Source: Gracilaria vermiculophylla (Eukaryota > Rhodophyta > Florideophyceae > Gracilariales > Gracilariaceae). Taken from it: a stretch of DNA of 64,000 nt. Under the pieces are notes generated by a model, which worked only from the letters and a program-made list of their open reading frames with translations, was not told the origin of the DNA and did no database searches. Location of the stretch: assembly GCA_019155205.2 (NCBI GenBank), contig JAHNZQ020003147.1, forward strand, positions 1,021,380 to 1,085,379. The letters are read 5' to 3'. The position numbers and the translations under genes were made by a program. Each line of letters begins with the position of its first letter. Position 1 is the first letter of the stretch. Positions 21,983 to 32,909 of the stretch are shown piece by piece.

Positions 21983-22941
21983 AAATGCCTAACGGGAGCA
22001 GCGGCGCACAGTATCGTGCAATGCGTTTTGCAGCACAAAGCGATTGCCTCAGGCAAACAAATAGAGACAAGTGAACACTAGACTTTCTCGTCTTGCCTCT
22101 TTCCCAGACTTAGCCGCGATGGCTAAGGCCTTTTCTACACATGGACAGAACACGGTGCATTCTGTCTAAAATACCCTTGATCTTGGGGATTCCCTATTTC
22201 GTAGGACATCTGTTGTCATGTCCAAAATACCCAGCATTTTGCGGTCGCTTCGAAGTGACTCCAACACTAAACCCAAGCTTTGCAACGGCTTTCATCACCA
22301 TACATATGAACTTTGAACGCCGTAGACGCTTTGCCGCAGCAGTATTCGATGTACTTGGGACTCAAGAAGACAACTCTGATATTACCACAGTTCTAAGCTT
22401 GCTTTCTTTGCACTCTGCTCCTGTTGTGATCCTCTAATCTTGCGATGACCACCGTGGAACACCGTGAAGGGTATGGTCTCGACGCAGAAACTCTTCAATC
22501 TGGTTTTTTGACTTTGCAGGCAAAAAAGATATCATGGGCTGCGCGTCCTGGAAAAGTCTTTTCCGAATCACGTATTCCTTACTTCAACAATTGTCGCGAG
22601 GACTATGGGTCATCATAGAGGCAAGTAATTCAAAGTTTCGTAAAGCTCTGCCAAGAGAGATCAAAGCAGCAGCTTATCTGCAGTACGCTGGCGGAGGTAC
22701 ATGTGAGAAGGCTGCAAAACATCTCAGAATAGGCGCGAGCACAGTATCTGCAAGCTTGAAGACAATGACCAAGGCTATAACTCAAAGTACCAAGATGCTG
22801 TGCGCTTCCAAACCGAAGAGCAAGATTTTGCTCGTGCAATGAATGGATTTGAAATGCTAAGCGGTGTACTCTACTGCGTCAGCGCAATTGATGGAACTCA
22901 TATCAAATGGACAAGCTGCCTTGAATAAAAATACTATGAAT
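21983..22941 (+). mobile_element. H1: truncated PIF/Harbinger copy
   Basis: Collinear with H2 from 49343 to 50271. It starts after the N gap and ends abruptly at ACTATGAAT, where the R4 LTR begins. The remaining ~570 bp of transposase and the partner gene seen in H2 are not found on the other side of R4, so the original insertion context was rearranged or misassembled. Confidence 0.75.
22534..22941 (+). pseudogene. H1 Harbinger transposase, N-terminal part
   Basis: Begins with the same ATG as H2 (MGCASWKSLF). Carries the helix-turn-helix-like N-terminal region (HLRIGASTVSAS), then a frameshift after KSTKMLC. In the shifted frame the first catalytic block reads AIDGTHIKW, closer to the family consensus than H2's VTDGTRIKW. 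Cut by the R4 LTR. Confidence 0.75.
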
Positions 22942-23496
22942 TGTAGTACAGTGGCTCCTACGGCAATAGGGTGGTTTGGCCTTAAGGTATAATATTCCTA
23001 AGGAGGGTTCGTATTTTACTAGCTGGGCCACGTGGTGCATAATCTCGCCCGCGTGCGCTACAGTATTCTTGAGGTACGGTATAATTTATTATTTATTTTA
23101 GATATTTTATGCAGGTAATTCGCACAGTAGTGAGACCTGCTGAGGTGGGCTCCCGGCTTGATATTTAAGCTGCCGGTTGAGCTCCACCTCTGGGGGAGTA
23201 AAGAAAAGCACCCTTGAGTCTTCTTCTACATTTTCCAGTTGGGGTCTCTTGTCCATCAACTCATATTTCTAAGCCGCCGATCCCCAGGTCGCATCATAGC
23301 TGCGCCTTCAGAAGCATGGTCCGCCCAGTGAACCTCCCCCTTCGCTTGGTGTTTGCAGATCCCCTTTAAGAATTCCCGCGGCTCGCGATAGAGGATACCG
23401 GAGATCACCTTTAGGAACACGTGCCTTTGAAGTCAACGAAACCTCCTAACGGACGTTGTGCTTTACTACCTCGGGAGGAGCCCTGACAGTACCACA
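22942..23496 (+). repeat. R4 5' LTR
   Basis: Starts TGTAGTACAG and ends CTGACAGTACCACA, an imperfect 8-bp inverted terminus. Contains an AT-rich TATTTATTTTA stretch at about 23090, followed by a conserved hairpin (23111-23140). The LTR should carry the promoter and polyadenylation signals. Confidence 0.9.
23111..23140 (+). promoter_or_regulatory. Conserved LTR hairpin
   Basis: GCAGGT at one side pairs with ACCTGC 30 bp on; in most copies an inner ACTAC/GTAGT stem is added. Counterparts lie at 33080-33109 (3' LTR), 7768-7797, near 15990-16020, near 33880-33912 and near 62577-62606. The outer stem is kept while neighbouring bases drift. Possible roles are transcription start, RNA packaging or 3'-end processing; none can be shown here. 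Confidence 0.5.
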
Positions 23497-23498
23497 AC

Positions 23499-23516
23499 TG
23501 GTCTCCTGACTTAGAA
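23499..23516 (+). other. R4 primer binding site
   Basis: TGGTCTCCTGACTTAGAA begins two bases after the LTR. The same site follows the 5' LTRs of R3 and R5 (complement). Its complement ends in CCA and folds as a plausible tRNA 3' arm (T-stem CTAAG, acceptor TCGGGAG, discriminator A), so a tRNA primes minus-strand DNA. The tRNA identity is not determined. Confidence 0.65.
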
Positions 23517-23652
23517 GGTCACAGTTCCTAAAGGACTCGCAAAAGTCGCAGCAGAACCGCGCTTCTAGTTTGCAACAACTACACCCCAATAGTGAAATTC
23601 TTCCTTTAGATGATTTGGAAGTGGAAGAAAATCACCCCAGATCTACTCCACT

Positions 23653-25930
23653 ATGGACCCCTCAAAACATCTAATGGAAACCACCCTACAGGATCCTCAA
23701 ACAACCGACACTGTCGGGGGAAGCAGATCGCACAGCGCTTCCCAGGAGATGACCGCCACACTGGAGGACCCTGAAAGTCTCCTTCGGAATCCTGGCTCCT
23801 CTGTGCAGCGTTTCAGGAATCAGCTTAGGAGACTGTATGATCGGAGACAAGCGGAAACCCCCGCGACACCTCTGGAGAACGCCAATGTGGAGGTTGAAGA
23901 ACCGCACACGGCATCGCAGCCGCCATCCCAGGTGCTGCAGGGACGAAAACACCCAAAGGCTAACTCCCTCCTGGAGTCGCTGCCCCCGCGCCTTACGGAT
24001 TGACTCTCACGAGAGCTGGTCGAACGAATACCTGCAGGTGTTGAAGCCCACTTTGAAGCCCGCCGCCACGCCTTTGTGGAGGACATTGCAACGGAGAGCG
24101 ATCACCGTGCTGTGGATGCTTTGCTGGATTCTGACCCCTTCCTTGAGGTGATCTCAGATGTTATCCGTGCGGAGGCTCGCTCACAATCCGCACAGCTGCT
24201 CCCCGCAGCGGCGTTTCAAAGTTATTCTTCCGTACAGGAGAGGTTCCCTCTATCAACACCTAAGGTGACCCCGGGCAGAGAAGGACATGATACTGCCATC
24301 CCTCACGCCAGAGGAGAAGAGGATACTGCGGAAGGGAAACGGGACCACCTCAGGAATCTTGCTATGCACCGTCTGGTTCTCACGCCCGGCGAAGGAGGAC
24401 AGAGTACCGGTCGCGAAGCAATTCACCTAAGAAGGGAAGAACAGGATACTCCTCGGGTGGATCGTGATAACGGGGATATTGTCAGGTACCCAGGCCACCT
24501 CAAGAAAAGATGCCGAAAGAAACGGAGGGAGGAAAGAAGAAAGCGAGAAACCGTTTCGGAGAGAAGCGCAGACTCCGAATCCGTGAACAGCTCCAGTTTG
24601 GAGGACAGTACGCTTCCCAAAGAGAAGAGCAGAAGGGTCAGGAATGTCGTCCCGCTTAACGACTTCTTCGCCAAAGTGGTGGATTATGACACCTACAGGT
24701 TGAATAATCGCTCCACTCTTTACAACGCATCGGTCGCTAAACGACTCACGAAGATCCAGCGCCGCATGGATATTCAAATTGAGAAGCACTACTTCTCAGG
24801 CGAAGACCCCATCTCGGTGTTGAATGTTCTCACGCGCTTCCGTTCAGCGTGTAACACCAATGGTGTCCATGCAGGTGCCGCCGTATGATGCTGTCAGTTC
24901 TACCTCACAGGCCAAACCCACTCGCTGGTACAGCCGCGCGTCAGGGGGAAGAGCACCATTTTGGACGATCCTGGAACGGAGATCTTGACGACGTACCCGG
25001 AGGTAGTCAACTTCCTCCTTAAAAGGTATGCCACGGACGAGGTGATAGCCGATTCTGATGCTGAAGTCACCTCCAATAGGCTGAACACAGGAATGATGGA
25101 GACAAAGCTCTCATAGAAGCTGTGGACGAAGGCCCTACGGTGTGGGAACGTGTACTCCGAAAGGCGGTTGAAGTCGTTCTTTGTCGAGGGCCTCCTTCCC
25201 TCGATATGCGCGAGGGTGTGTTATCACCTTACAACGCACCCAAAGACCACCTATACGGAGCCAGCACGTTTCGCGGAGTCCTATGGAGATACCTGCTGCG
25301 CCACTTGCCGCAGCCATACTCCACTTTCGGACAAAGCGGCGGCCTCAAGGACCCGTCGCGCATCTGCCATGATATTGGGCTCCAGCACCTCGGAGGAGGT
25401 CGACGAGCTCACGCTCATAGGAGAGCAAGAGGCCCTTGCCCTCACATACGCCTCATCTCAGGGAGCACCATCCAGGACGAGGACATCCTCGTCTTCCACC
25501 TCGTACGCTTCGACGGGATCCTACAGGACCGTCCGGTTTGCGAACCCTCGAGGCAACCCATCGCCTTGTAGTATTTGCTTGTCTCGAGAGCCCGTACATT
25601 GTACGACTCTCACCTTGGCAATGAGGGCCGCCATCCTGTAGGAAAGAGAGAAAAACTTCCAGGACCTGAAGGACACACCATCGGAGAGCGAAAGTTATCG
25701 AACCGCTTATCGCGACATCCGCTCCCCTCAAGGAAACTACGGTTACCGTGCTTCTCTGGGAGTGCAGCCTTTCCCACTGTCTTTTGCACCCGCAACGAAG
25801 GTGCCCGTATGTAAACCGGTTGCACCTCAAGGGAACACGTCGCATTTTAATGCACAACCGCAGAAGCCGTCCCCGACTGGAACTCAGCCCCTCTCCAACC
25901 AGGAAAACCCTCAGAGCTACCCGTAGAAGC
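23653..25930 (+). pseudogene. R4 gag
   Basis: One frame runs from ATG 23653 (MDPSKHLMETTLQ) past 25641, broken only by TGA 24001, TGA 24886, TAG 25114 and TAG 25639. The last two replace Gln (CAG) of sister copies. Order: N-terminal region with LEDPESLLRN and RFRNQLRR; IATESDHRAVDALLDSD; charged region (KKRCRKKRREERRKRE); AKVVDYDTYRLNNR; FYLTGQTHSLVQP; a zinc-knuckle-like PCSICLSREPVHC; and a Q/P-rich tail. Gag forms the particle and binds RNA. A frameshift separates it from protease. Confidence 0.75.
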
Positions 25931-26039
25931 TCCGCGTGGCTCTTTACCATCGAGCCTCAACTCTGCGGAGGTCGCCTTTAGGAAACGGGGAGAGGCCGTC
26001 TGCTCCGTCGATGCAGAATCGGCGTGCCCCCCAATCCCC

Positions 26040-26969
26040 TTGGACCCATTCGACACCTTTGAGGATTCTGTTTGCACGCTCCGCCGTGGGAATTACAAGG
26101 TATTCGCCTCTATAGGATGTTCCCCGCTCACCTCCACTACGGTGGGCGCTATCCTCGATACCGGAGCCGGCCCCAATCTGGTGATTGCCGACGTGCTCCA
26201 GCGGTTTGCTCTTGGCTCCTTGAGGACTGGCAAGCTCCCTACGGTGCGCGATGCGTCGCGTCGAGCCTTGAACATCCTCGGCACAATCCCCTTGTACCTC
26301 CGGTTGGGCTCCTTACATGTGAAAGTGTGGTTCCTCGTGGCGACCAATTTGGCCGCACAATGCATATTGGGCACTTTCTTTGTGGATCGGTATGTACGTC
26401 CAATCTACCTACGCCTGCGGAAGGTGACGTTTCACGACGCCGCCCCTGTCGGTATCGTGTACGCATCTCCAAGACCGGACGCCAACGCGCATCACGTGGG
26501 TAACCTTCCAAAGGAGACGCAGTCGAATAAGCTCCGAGTGGTGAAGAGCATCGAAATACCCGCGAGGAGTCAGGCCTAAGTCTGGGTGCAGACCTCTGCA
26601 TATGGCCTATCATTTCTAGAATGGATTCCACACCTGACGACGAAGCAGCACTCCATGATGGCGAGCGGTGTTATGGAGATAATACCGAACATTCCCTTCA
26701 GGGTCGTGGTCGCTAACCTCAAGGAGTCGCCGTTACTGCTCCAGAAAGGAATTGTCGTCGGACTGGCACTACCCTCCCCTGCAAAACTGACTCATCTTCC
26801 TCGTGCGGAAGATTTTGCGCACTGCGATACAATCGTCACCATGGAGGGTGAAGCGACTTCACCGGCTCCAGAGGAAGAGAATCCTGCACTGTGGCAGGAG
26901 AAGCTCCAAATTGGCGAGGATTTTGAAGGGTATTGCCATAGGATAGTGGAGATGCTATCCGTCTCTTAG
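26040..26969 (+). pseudogene. R4 retropepsin and spacer to RT
   Basis: Starts MDPFDTFEDSVC. Residues 37-47 read GAILDTGAGPN, with the catalytic Asp at residue 40 (26157-26159). The flap/tail region is VKVWFLVATNLAAQC. TAA at 26577 replaces a sense codon of sister copies (Glu in R1 and R3). The second half carries QTSAYGLSF, LTTKQHSMMAS and PIPFRVVVANLKESPLL and leads to RT. It ends with TAG 26967, after which the frame shifts by one. Confidence 0.75.
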
Positions 26970-26974
26970 CACAT

Positions 26975-28216
26975 GTGGTCTGGTGGCCTGATCATGTCAG
27001 CCTGGCCAAGCACAAAATCCAACTCACACCGGATGCAAAACCGGTACATCAACTCCCGAGGACGACCGGACCCAATGCGCGCGATTTCGAAGGCGATGAG
27101 GTCCACTGGATGCTGAGGAAGGGGGTTATCGAGCCTTCCAATTTCGAATGGGCCTCTTCGGTGGTGTTTGTCAAGAAGAAAGATGGCTCCTTAAGGTTCT
27201 ATGTTGACTACACACGCCTCAACGAGGTGTCGGTACGCGATTCGTACCCGATACCCCTTATGGATGAATGTATCTACTCCTTAGGCGATGCGTCCGTTTT
27301 CTCCACGCTGGATGCCAACAGCAGCTACTGGCAGATCGAGATGGACGACTCCGATAAGGATAAGACAACGTTCAACTCGCACTGTGAGATCATCAGATTC
27401 CTAAGGATGCCATTTGGATTGAAGAATGCACCCGCTACGTTCCAACGAGCAGTGGACATAATCAATGCAAAGGTGAAGTATCAGTACGCCTTGGTGTATA
27501 TCGATGACGTCATCATATACTCCCGCAGCGTGGAGGAGTACTTTTTCCATGTGAAGCACGTGATCCAACTCCTAAAGGATTCTGGACTCACCTTGAAGCT
27601 GGAGAAATGTTTCTTTTTCAAGTCGTCGGTGAACTACCTGGGGCATGTTGTGCTTCCAAGCCGCCTACAGGCTTCTTGGAGAGATCCGGACGCCATCAAG
27701 GAGGCTCACCCTCCCACGAACCAGACAGAGCTCCGCTCCTTCCTAGGATTTTGTAACGTCTTTCGGAGGTTTGTACCGAATTTTTCCCGTATAGCGGTGC
27801 CATTGAATCGCCTCTTAAAGAAGGACAGGCCGACGCAATTGGGAATCTTTACCGGTGAAAATTTTGAAGCCTTTAACACCCTGAAGAGGAGACTAATAGA
27901 ACCACCGATCTTGGTACTCCCAAAGTGGCACGGCCGAACGGTGTTGGACGCTGACGCCTGTAAATACCAGGTCGGATGTGACCTCCTACAGGAAAAACCG
28001 CAAGGTGGACTTCAACCCATCGGATACTGGAGTCACAGCCTCAAACCTACTGAGCGGAACTACTCCACATCGGAGCGCGAATGTCTTGCCATCGTATGGA
28101 CGGTTCTGCTCTTACGCCCGTACTTCGAAGGCACGCGTTTCACCCTGAGGACAGACCATGCACCACTGAAGTGGATACTGTCCTTGACGGATGCTTCCGG
28201 TCCCCTGGAAAGGTGA
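26975..28216 (+). pseudogene. R4 reverse transcriptase and RNase H
   Basis: Long open frame of 413 codons. RT blocks in order: SSVVFVKKKDGSLRF, FSTLDANSSYWQIEMD, RMPFGLKNAPATFQ, YALVYIDDVIIYSRS (catalytic YIDD intact), LKLEKCFFF, YLGHVV. RNase H: VLDADACKYQVG, SERECLAIVW and RTDHAPLKW provide the acidic residues. It ends at TGA 28214, where R1 has Trp (TGG). Start codon and the fusion to protease are obscured by the upstream frameshift. Makes DNA from the element RNA. Confidence 0.85.
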
Positions 28217-28985
28217 AGGTTACCCCTCCAGGAGTTTGAGTTTGACATCCTCCACCGTCCTGGCATAAAACACCAGGCAGCGGATGCGCTCTCGAGCATC
28301 TCCACCGAGGGCAAAGATAAAACACCTTTGGAGGACAACATCCCGTGTCTGGTCATCCAAGACGCCGACGGAAAAGAAAGATCCAATGGAGAATGTTTGG
28401 AATGCTGTAAATCTGTAGGAAAGTCTAGTGGACTCCCTGAAGTGATGGCTCTTGTTGAGGAGGAGAAAGAAGTTCTCCCCATTACCGTAGTGTAGTTTCT
28501 GAAACAACGGAGTGCGTATGCGTACTGCAAGGAGTGTCTCGCCACTGTGGGGAGTTTGACATCTTCATTCGATGTTGTCGGAGGTGGCGTGCTCGTACGC
28601 CGCGCCTCTCTGGATGGAGCTCTTCAAAAGGTCGTCCCGACGAAGCTGCGGGTGAGATTGTTGTACATCTCGAACTATCCTCGCCCCGCCGGGCATCCCG
28701 GTGGATCCCGGATGTATTTTACCATGTGGAGGGAGTTCTAATGGCCAAAAATGGCTAATGACGCCTTCCAAACGGGGGCGGGTTGCTATTCTTGCGCCGC
28801 CACCAGGGGGAATATACGGAAACACCGGACGCCGCTCACGCTGTTCCCACCTTCAGGACCATTGGAGCTTGTGGCCATGAACATCTTGGGTCCTCTCCCC
28901 ATGACGAAGCGAGGGCACCGATTTATCTTCGTGATCACGGATCGTTTCTCCAATATCACGCGTGCCATACCCCTAGGAGCATCCC
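28217..28985 (+). pseudogene. R4 RNase H end, linker and integrase N-terminal half
   Basis: Continues the RT frame after TGA: HRPGIKHQAADALS, an acidic linker, TAG 28494, CKECLATVGSLTSSFD, then the integrase zinc region GHPGGSRMYF...CYSCAA after a TAA at 28739-28741. The core begins LELVAMNILGPL, with Asn where R3 keeps the first catalytic Asp, and VITDRFSNITRAIPL. A frameshift near 28980 moves the frame for the rest. Confidence 0.7.
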
Positions 28986-29997
28986 TGCACCAGTGATTCT
29001 CGACGCCTTTCTGGAGCATTGGGTTTACCCCTATGGGATACCGTTGTACCTTCTCACGGACCATGGCCCGCAGTTCGCAGCGAAGCTCTTCAGCGCCGTC
29101 TCTGGAATGCTGGGGATGAAACAGTTGTTTACAACTACGTATCACCCCCAGACCAACGAACAGTCAGAGAGGTTCAACAAGACCATCGCCTCGAGGCTGA
29201 AGCACTACGTCGCGGACCACCAAAAGGATTGGGACGAATATTTGGGTCCCCTCACGTATGCATACAACCTGCAGGTGTACCGCTCCACGGGTACCGCTAC
29301 TTTCAATCTGGTGCTCTCGCCCATCCCATCAATTGCCGTCATTGCGGCACGCGCTACGGCATACCCCGCGGATGGGCCACAGGCGCCAACAGCGGCGCAA
29401 GCCAAACGCTCCATCCTAAGGCGGTATGAGAACGCACTCTCCCTCGCAAAGGAGAGGCTCAACGCCTCGCAGTGGAGATATAAGCAGGACTTCGACCAGA
29501 ACGTGATGGAAGGCCCTCACCTAAAGGAAGGCGACGAGGTTTTTCTCGACAAACCCGGGGAAACATTCGACGAACCGCCGAACGTCACGCGCAAGTTAGC
29601 GCCGACCACCTCAGGGCCCTACAAAGTCCTGGCCACCTATGGGGATACTGTCGCCATTGAGGTAAACGGGCTCCGAGACGTCGTCTCCCATGATAGGGTA
29701 ACGAAAATCCTAACGCCCGGCCTCTCAGGAATTCCCGTTACCCCACCTCAGGGACAACGCGCGGAAAATCCTCATCCGACCACTTCAGGCGCGACGACAC
29801 CACGGGATACTGGGAACCTCATCACCGCTCTCGGTGACCCATCACCGGAGGCTGCCGATGGCATCCTGACCCCTGACGGTGACATCCTCTTCGCAGCGGA
29901 CCATATCTTCTCCCATCGACAAACCCCTGCGGTTATACTGTACCGCGTCCGCTGGCATGGGTACACCTCGAAGGACGACACGGAAGAACCTCCGTAA
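28983..29997 (+). pseudogene. R4 integrase core end, C-terminal domain and chromodomain
   Basis: An open frame formally starts at 28783, but its first ~65 codons are out of frame with integrase. From 28983 it reads YLLTDHGPQFAAKLF (second Asp), YHPQTNEQSERFN (Glu), YAYNLQVYRS, KEGDEVFLDKPGE, a GPY/F-like SGPYKVLA, a proline/threonine-rich spacer and the chromodomain ILYRVRWHGYTSKDDTEEPP with the Trp intact. TAA at 29995 falls where R3 has Glu. Inserts cDNA; the chromodomain is expected to guide it to chromatin marks. Confidence 0.8.
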
Positions 29998-30305
29998 CAT
30001 ATCTCGAAGAACGTCCTTAGGCGATAACACGCCAATCTGGTGCGGAAAAGCCTCTCCACATGGGCGCTTCCGTTTAGAAAAGGGGGAGGGGGTCCCCAAC
30101 CGGAGTTCTTTTTCGCCTCCGCAGTCTATCCCCTACCTGGAGTTATCTTTTTCGCCTCCAGGATGCCGTTGCTCGCTTTCCGCATGCTCCCACGGCGGCG
30201 CTTTGTGTCGTTGAGCACGCGGGCACGGCCTATTCATATTGGAATTACCGTTCATGGAGTTTCTGCTCTATCCTAAGGATTTTTTCTTTGCCCGGGCTCT
30301 ATCAC

Positions 30306-32379
30306 CTATAGGTCATCAAATTGCGTGGAGTGCTCTGCTTCGATGCGCGGTTTCGCTGTGAGGGCTTGGATATCGAAGAACTCCGACAGGGTTTTCTTAA
30401 GGACCGCCATCGAGGCTCGGTCTGCCCGGGCCTTGTGGAGCTCTACGGCCCAGGCATGCGCCTCGCGCAGAGCCTCCACAGGAGAAGCCGGAGCAGGACG
30501 GCCTGTCATCGGGCCCGCCTGCACCAAATCCTGGAAGGCAGCCTCCAGTGCCCTATAGGAGACTACTCCCGACGGTGCACCCGATGCGGCCACTTCCGTT
30601 GACGGCGAAACAACCGCCACGGAAGGAGCCGTTTACGGCGGACCAGCTGGGACAGGGGCTCCCCGACGGGATTCCACAGGCTCCGCAGTGGAGGTCGGCA
30701 AAGCCAAGGACGGAGTCGGTGACGCCGGAGGTGACGGCGGTGCGTGAACTGGAACGATTCGCAGGCGAGGCCGGGGAACAGGCGCAGGGACGCTCCGCCC
30801 TCGGAGTTGCACCACTGGAGCCAAAAGTACCGGGACGGGAGCAATCTCGTTCTCTTCCACAGCAGAAACGGCGGCTACCACTGCGGGAGAACTTGGCACT
30901 GCGGCGGGCCGCGGAGATATCACCTCAGGAGGTGCACTCATATCCTGGGACGGAGCCGGTAACCGATGGGACGTATCATACACCAGGCTTTCCATCAAGG
31001 GGTCGTACTCGGGTATTCTGAGCCGTGGCACCTGAGGAAACCGAGAAGGCGCCAGACGGGGAAAGGAAGGGTATGCTCGCCCGTCATCATCTCTATTCGG
31101 ACTCCTCACAATGGGGTGGAACTTGTCCTCGCCGTAGTCGTATCACTGGAAACCCGGCGTGTCATTTCACGCCACCTGGAGGTTGTAATCCAACATCATC
31201 TCCCCCTCGGACTCACTCCATGCGGTGCCCTTAACCAGGTTTTGGATGCCAGAGGAGCGCAACACCCGGATAATGAGCGCCCACAAGGGGAGCAAACGTC
31301 CGGCGGTCGGCTGATATGACGAGTCCCAGTAGAGGCGGCCGTCGCGGCATCGAGCATAAAAGGTTACTCCTTCGTCCTCTGCTTGGTGATACGCCATCAG
31401 GGTGCCGACCGCGAACTCCGTTGAGGCGACCAACATGACAAACCGCCCTAGGGAGTCATGCAGATCCAGGACCTCGGAGGTGTGATACGCGAAGGTCATG
31501 GGCATTGCCACGCAAAGGTGCAGAGATACCCAGTGGTCCCTCCAGGAGTCATTCACCTTGAGGTAGTACGTCTGACGCTGCCCGGAAGGCATTTCATGTA
31601 ATTACGAGTTATGCCAACCATAGAACTACCCGAAAGGGGTGCGTACTCGAGTCTCGTCCGCAAGGAGCGTCCCCCATCGATTCCGATTAAGCCAGTAGAG
31701 ACGATCGTATGGGGGATCGAAGGGCAACACCGCGAGGGCAGAGCGCCCGTCGGCAATGCTTCCGGGTCGCCCCGCTCTCTGGTGCACGCTCACCCTGTGG
31801 AGCAGTACCTTGAGTCGCGTCTGGATCTCGTGTTCCTCAGCGCACCTCAGATATGGACTGTCGCAGTGTCCCACCGTGGTTGGAGCGTTTTCATCGTGCA
31901 CCGGAGTGTGGAGCCAGTGAGAGCGATAGGCACCCACCCGCTTCCGCTTCTTGTCGTTTTATCGCAACCTCCGGTACGGCGCGGAATCGCATCGCCTGAC
32001 GGTATGGGCCGAAGTGGTGAATGTAATCCTCCACGTGGCACGGGAGGCTTACTCGCTTGTCGTGGAACGGAACGAAGACCTGCGTGGCGCTATGATCGAA
32101 ATACTCTCCTGGACGGAACGGGGCACCGGTCGAGGTGTGGTAAACCTCAGGATTCGAAGAAGACGTAGGCGCCGGAGTCGGAGAAGACATATAGAAGGTG
32201 TAGGAAGCTGGATGGATGGCGACGGAACGCGTGGTAGCACCTGAAGAGAGAGATTTGACACCACCCGGGGAACGATCCGCGGTTATATGCGCCACAAAGG
32301 AAGGAGCCGCGTCAAGCCGCCATCGTGGAATTCGAGGAGAAGCCGGGCGACAGGAATCAGGCGAGGTATGAGGCACCAT
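30306..32379 (-). pseudogene. R4 antisense ORF, near full length, possible SET-like protein
   Basis: Runs against gag-pol from ATG 32379 to TAG 30306, ~691 codons, between pol and the 3' LTR. One frameshift near 31930; the rest stays in one frame with a few stops. Layout: N-terminal region (PHTSPDS, APFRPGEYFD), LPFDPPYDRLYWLNRNRWG, FAYHTSEVLDLHDSL, EFAVGTLMAYHQAEDEG, WDSSYQPTAGRLLPL, NLVKGTAWSES, A-stop-NDTPGFQ-stop-YDYGEDKFH, PRLRIPEYDP, a long Pro/Ala/Ser-rich linker, then a probably helical C-terminus (LREAHAWAVELHKARADR). The order GTL..Y..AE, D..., GRL, N-L-V, DTPG, YDYGE resembles a SET methyltransferase, but the NH motif is not visible. The same ORF is kept in R2. Alternatives: an element-specific protein of unknown fold. 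Confidence 0.6.
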
Positions 32380-32896
32380 AACGAGGCGCGCATTTATATC
32401 CAGTGAAGGACGACGGGGACGCAGACGAGGGGATTATGAGACTTGCATCTTCAAGGAGAAGGGATGAACGGACGCGGTGATGTGGGTGTTTCCTGAAGGA
32501 GAATCCTCGATGGAATCGGAACGGTAAGCGCCTCAAGGGAGTCAGTGTCTACTCTGGGCTGACCAACGCTCTGGCCGCGGAGTTTGCGCGACTACACCGC
32601 GGACGACGAACTTGAATGCATGGGAGCTCACGCCGCCAACTGGAGCGGTTTCACAGAAAGGATACGCCGATAAGGAGGAGATGCAGCCCAGTCAAGGAGG
32701 AGCGAGGCCCGCAAACACCACAGGGGATGAAACTCAAGCTCGCGGCAATGCGCCGCGCAGGAATATGAAGAAATGGAGGAACGCGCGAAGGAGAGCATGT
32801 GTCAATCGCAAGAAGCTGCGCTTGCAGCAACACCCATAGGAGCCACCTCGCGGATCAAGGAATCGGAAGATGCACCTCGAAGACGTGGTCCAATTT
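32380..32896. other. R4 region between antisense ORF start and 3' LTR
   Basis: Should hold the promoter of the antisense ORF. It contains CATGGGAGCTC and charged open frames (32612-32839) that I do not recognise. It shares little with the R3 and R5 regions at the same place. Confidence 0.4.
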
Positions 32897-32909
32897 AGGA
32901 AAAAGGGTA
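32897..32909 (+). other. R4 polypurine tract
   Basis: Purine-rich AGGAAAAAGGGTA directly before the 3' LTR. R5 (GAAAGAGGGGTA) and R3 (GGGGAAGGGGATT) have equivalents as complements. It primes plus-strand DNA synthesis. Confidence 0.65.

Noticed and set aside
28783..28982. First ~65 codons of the 404-codon open frame at 28783-29997
   Set aside because: Integrase core start is readable in a different frame here; this part is a shadow made open by a frameshift near 28980.
29772..30276. Open frames overlapping the end of R4 pol on both strands
   Set aside because: They mirror the chromodomain region and the intergenic spacer and are not kept in R3.
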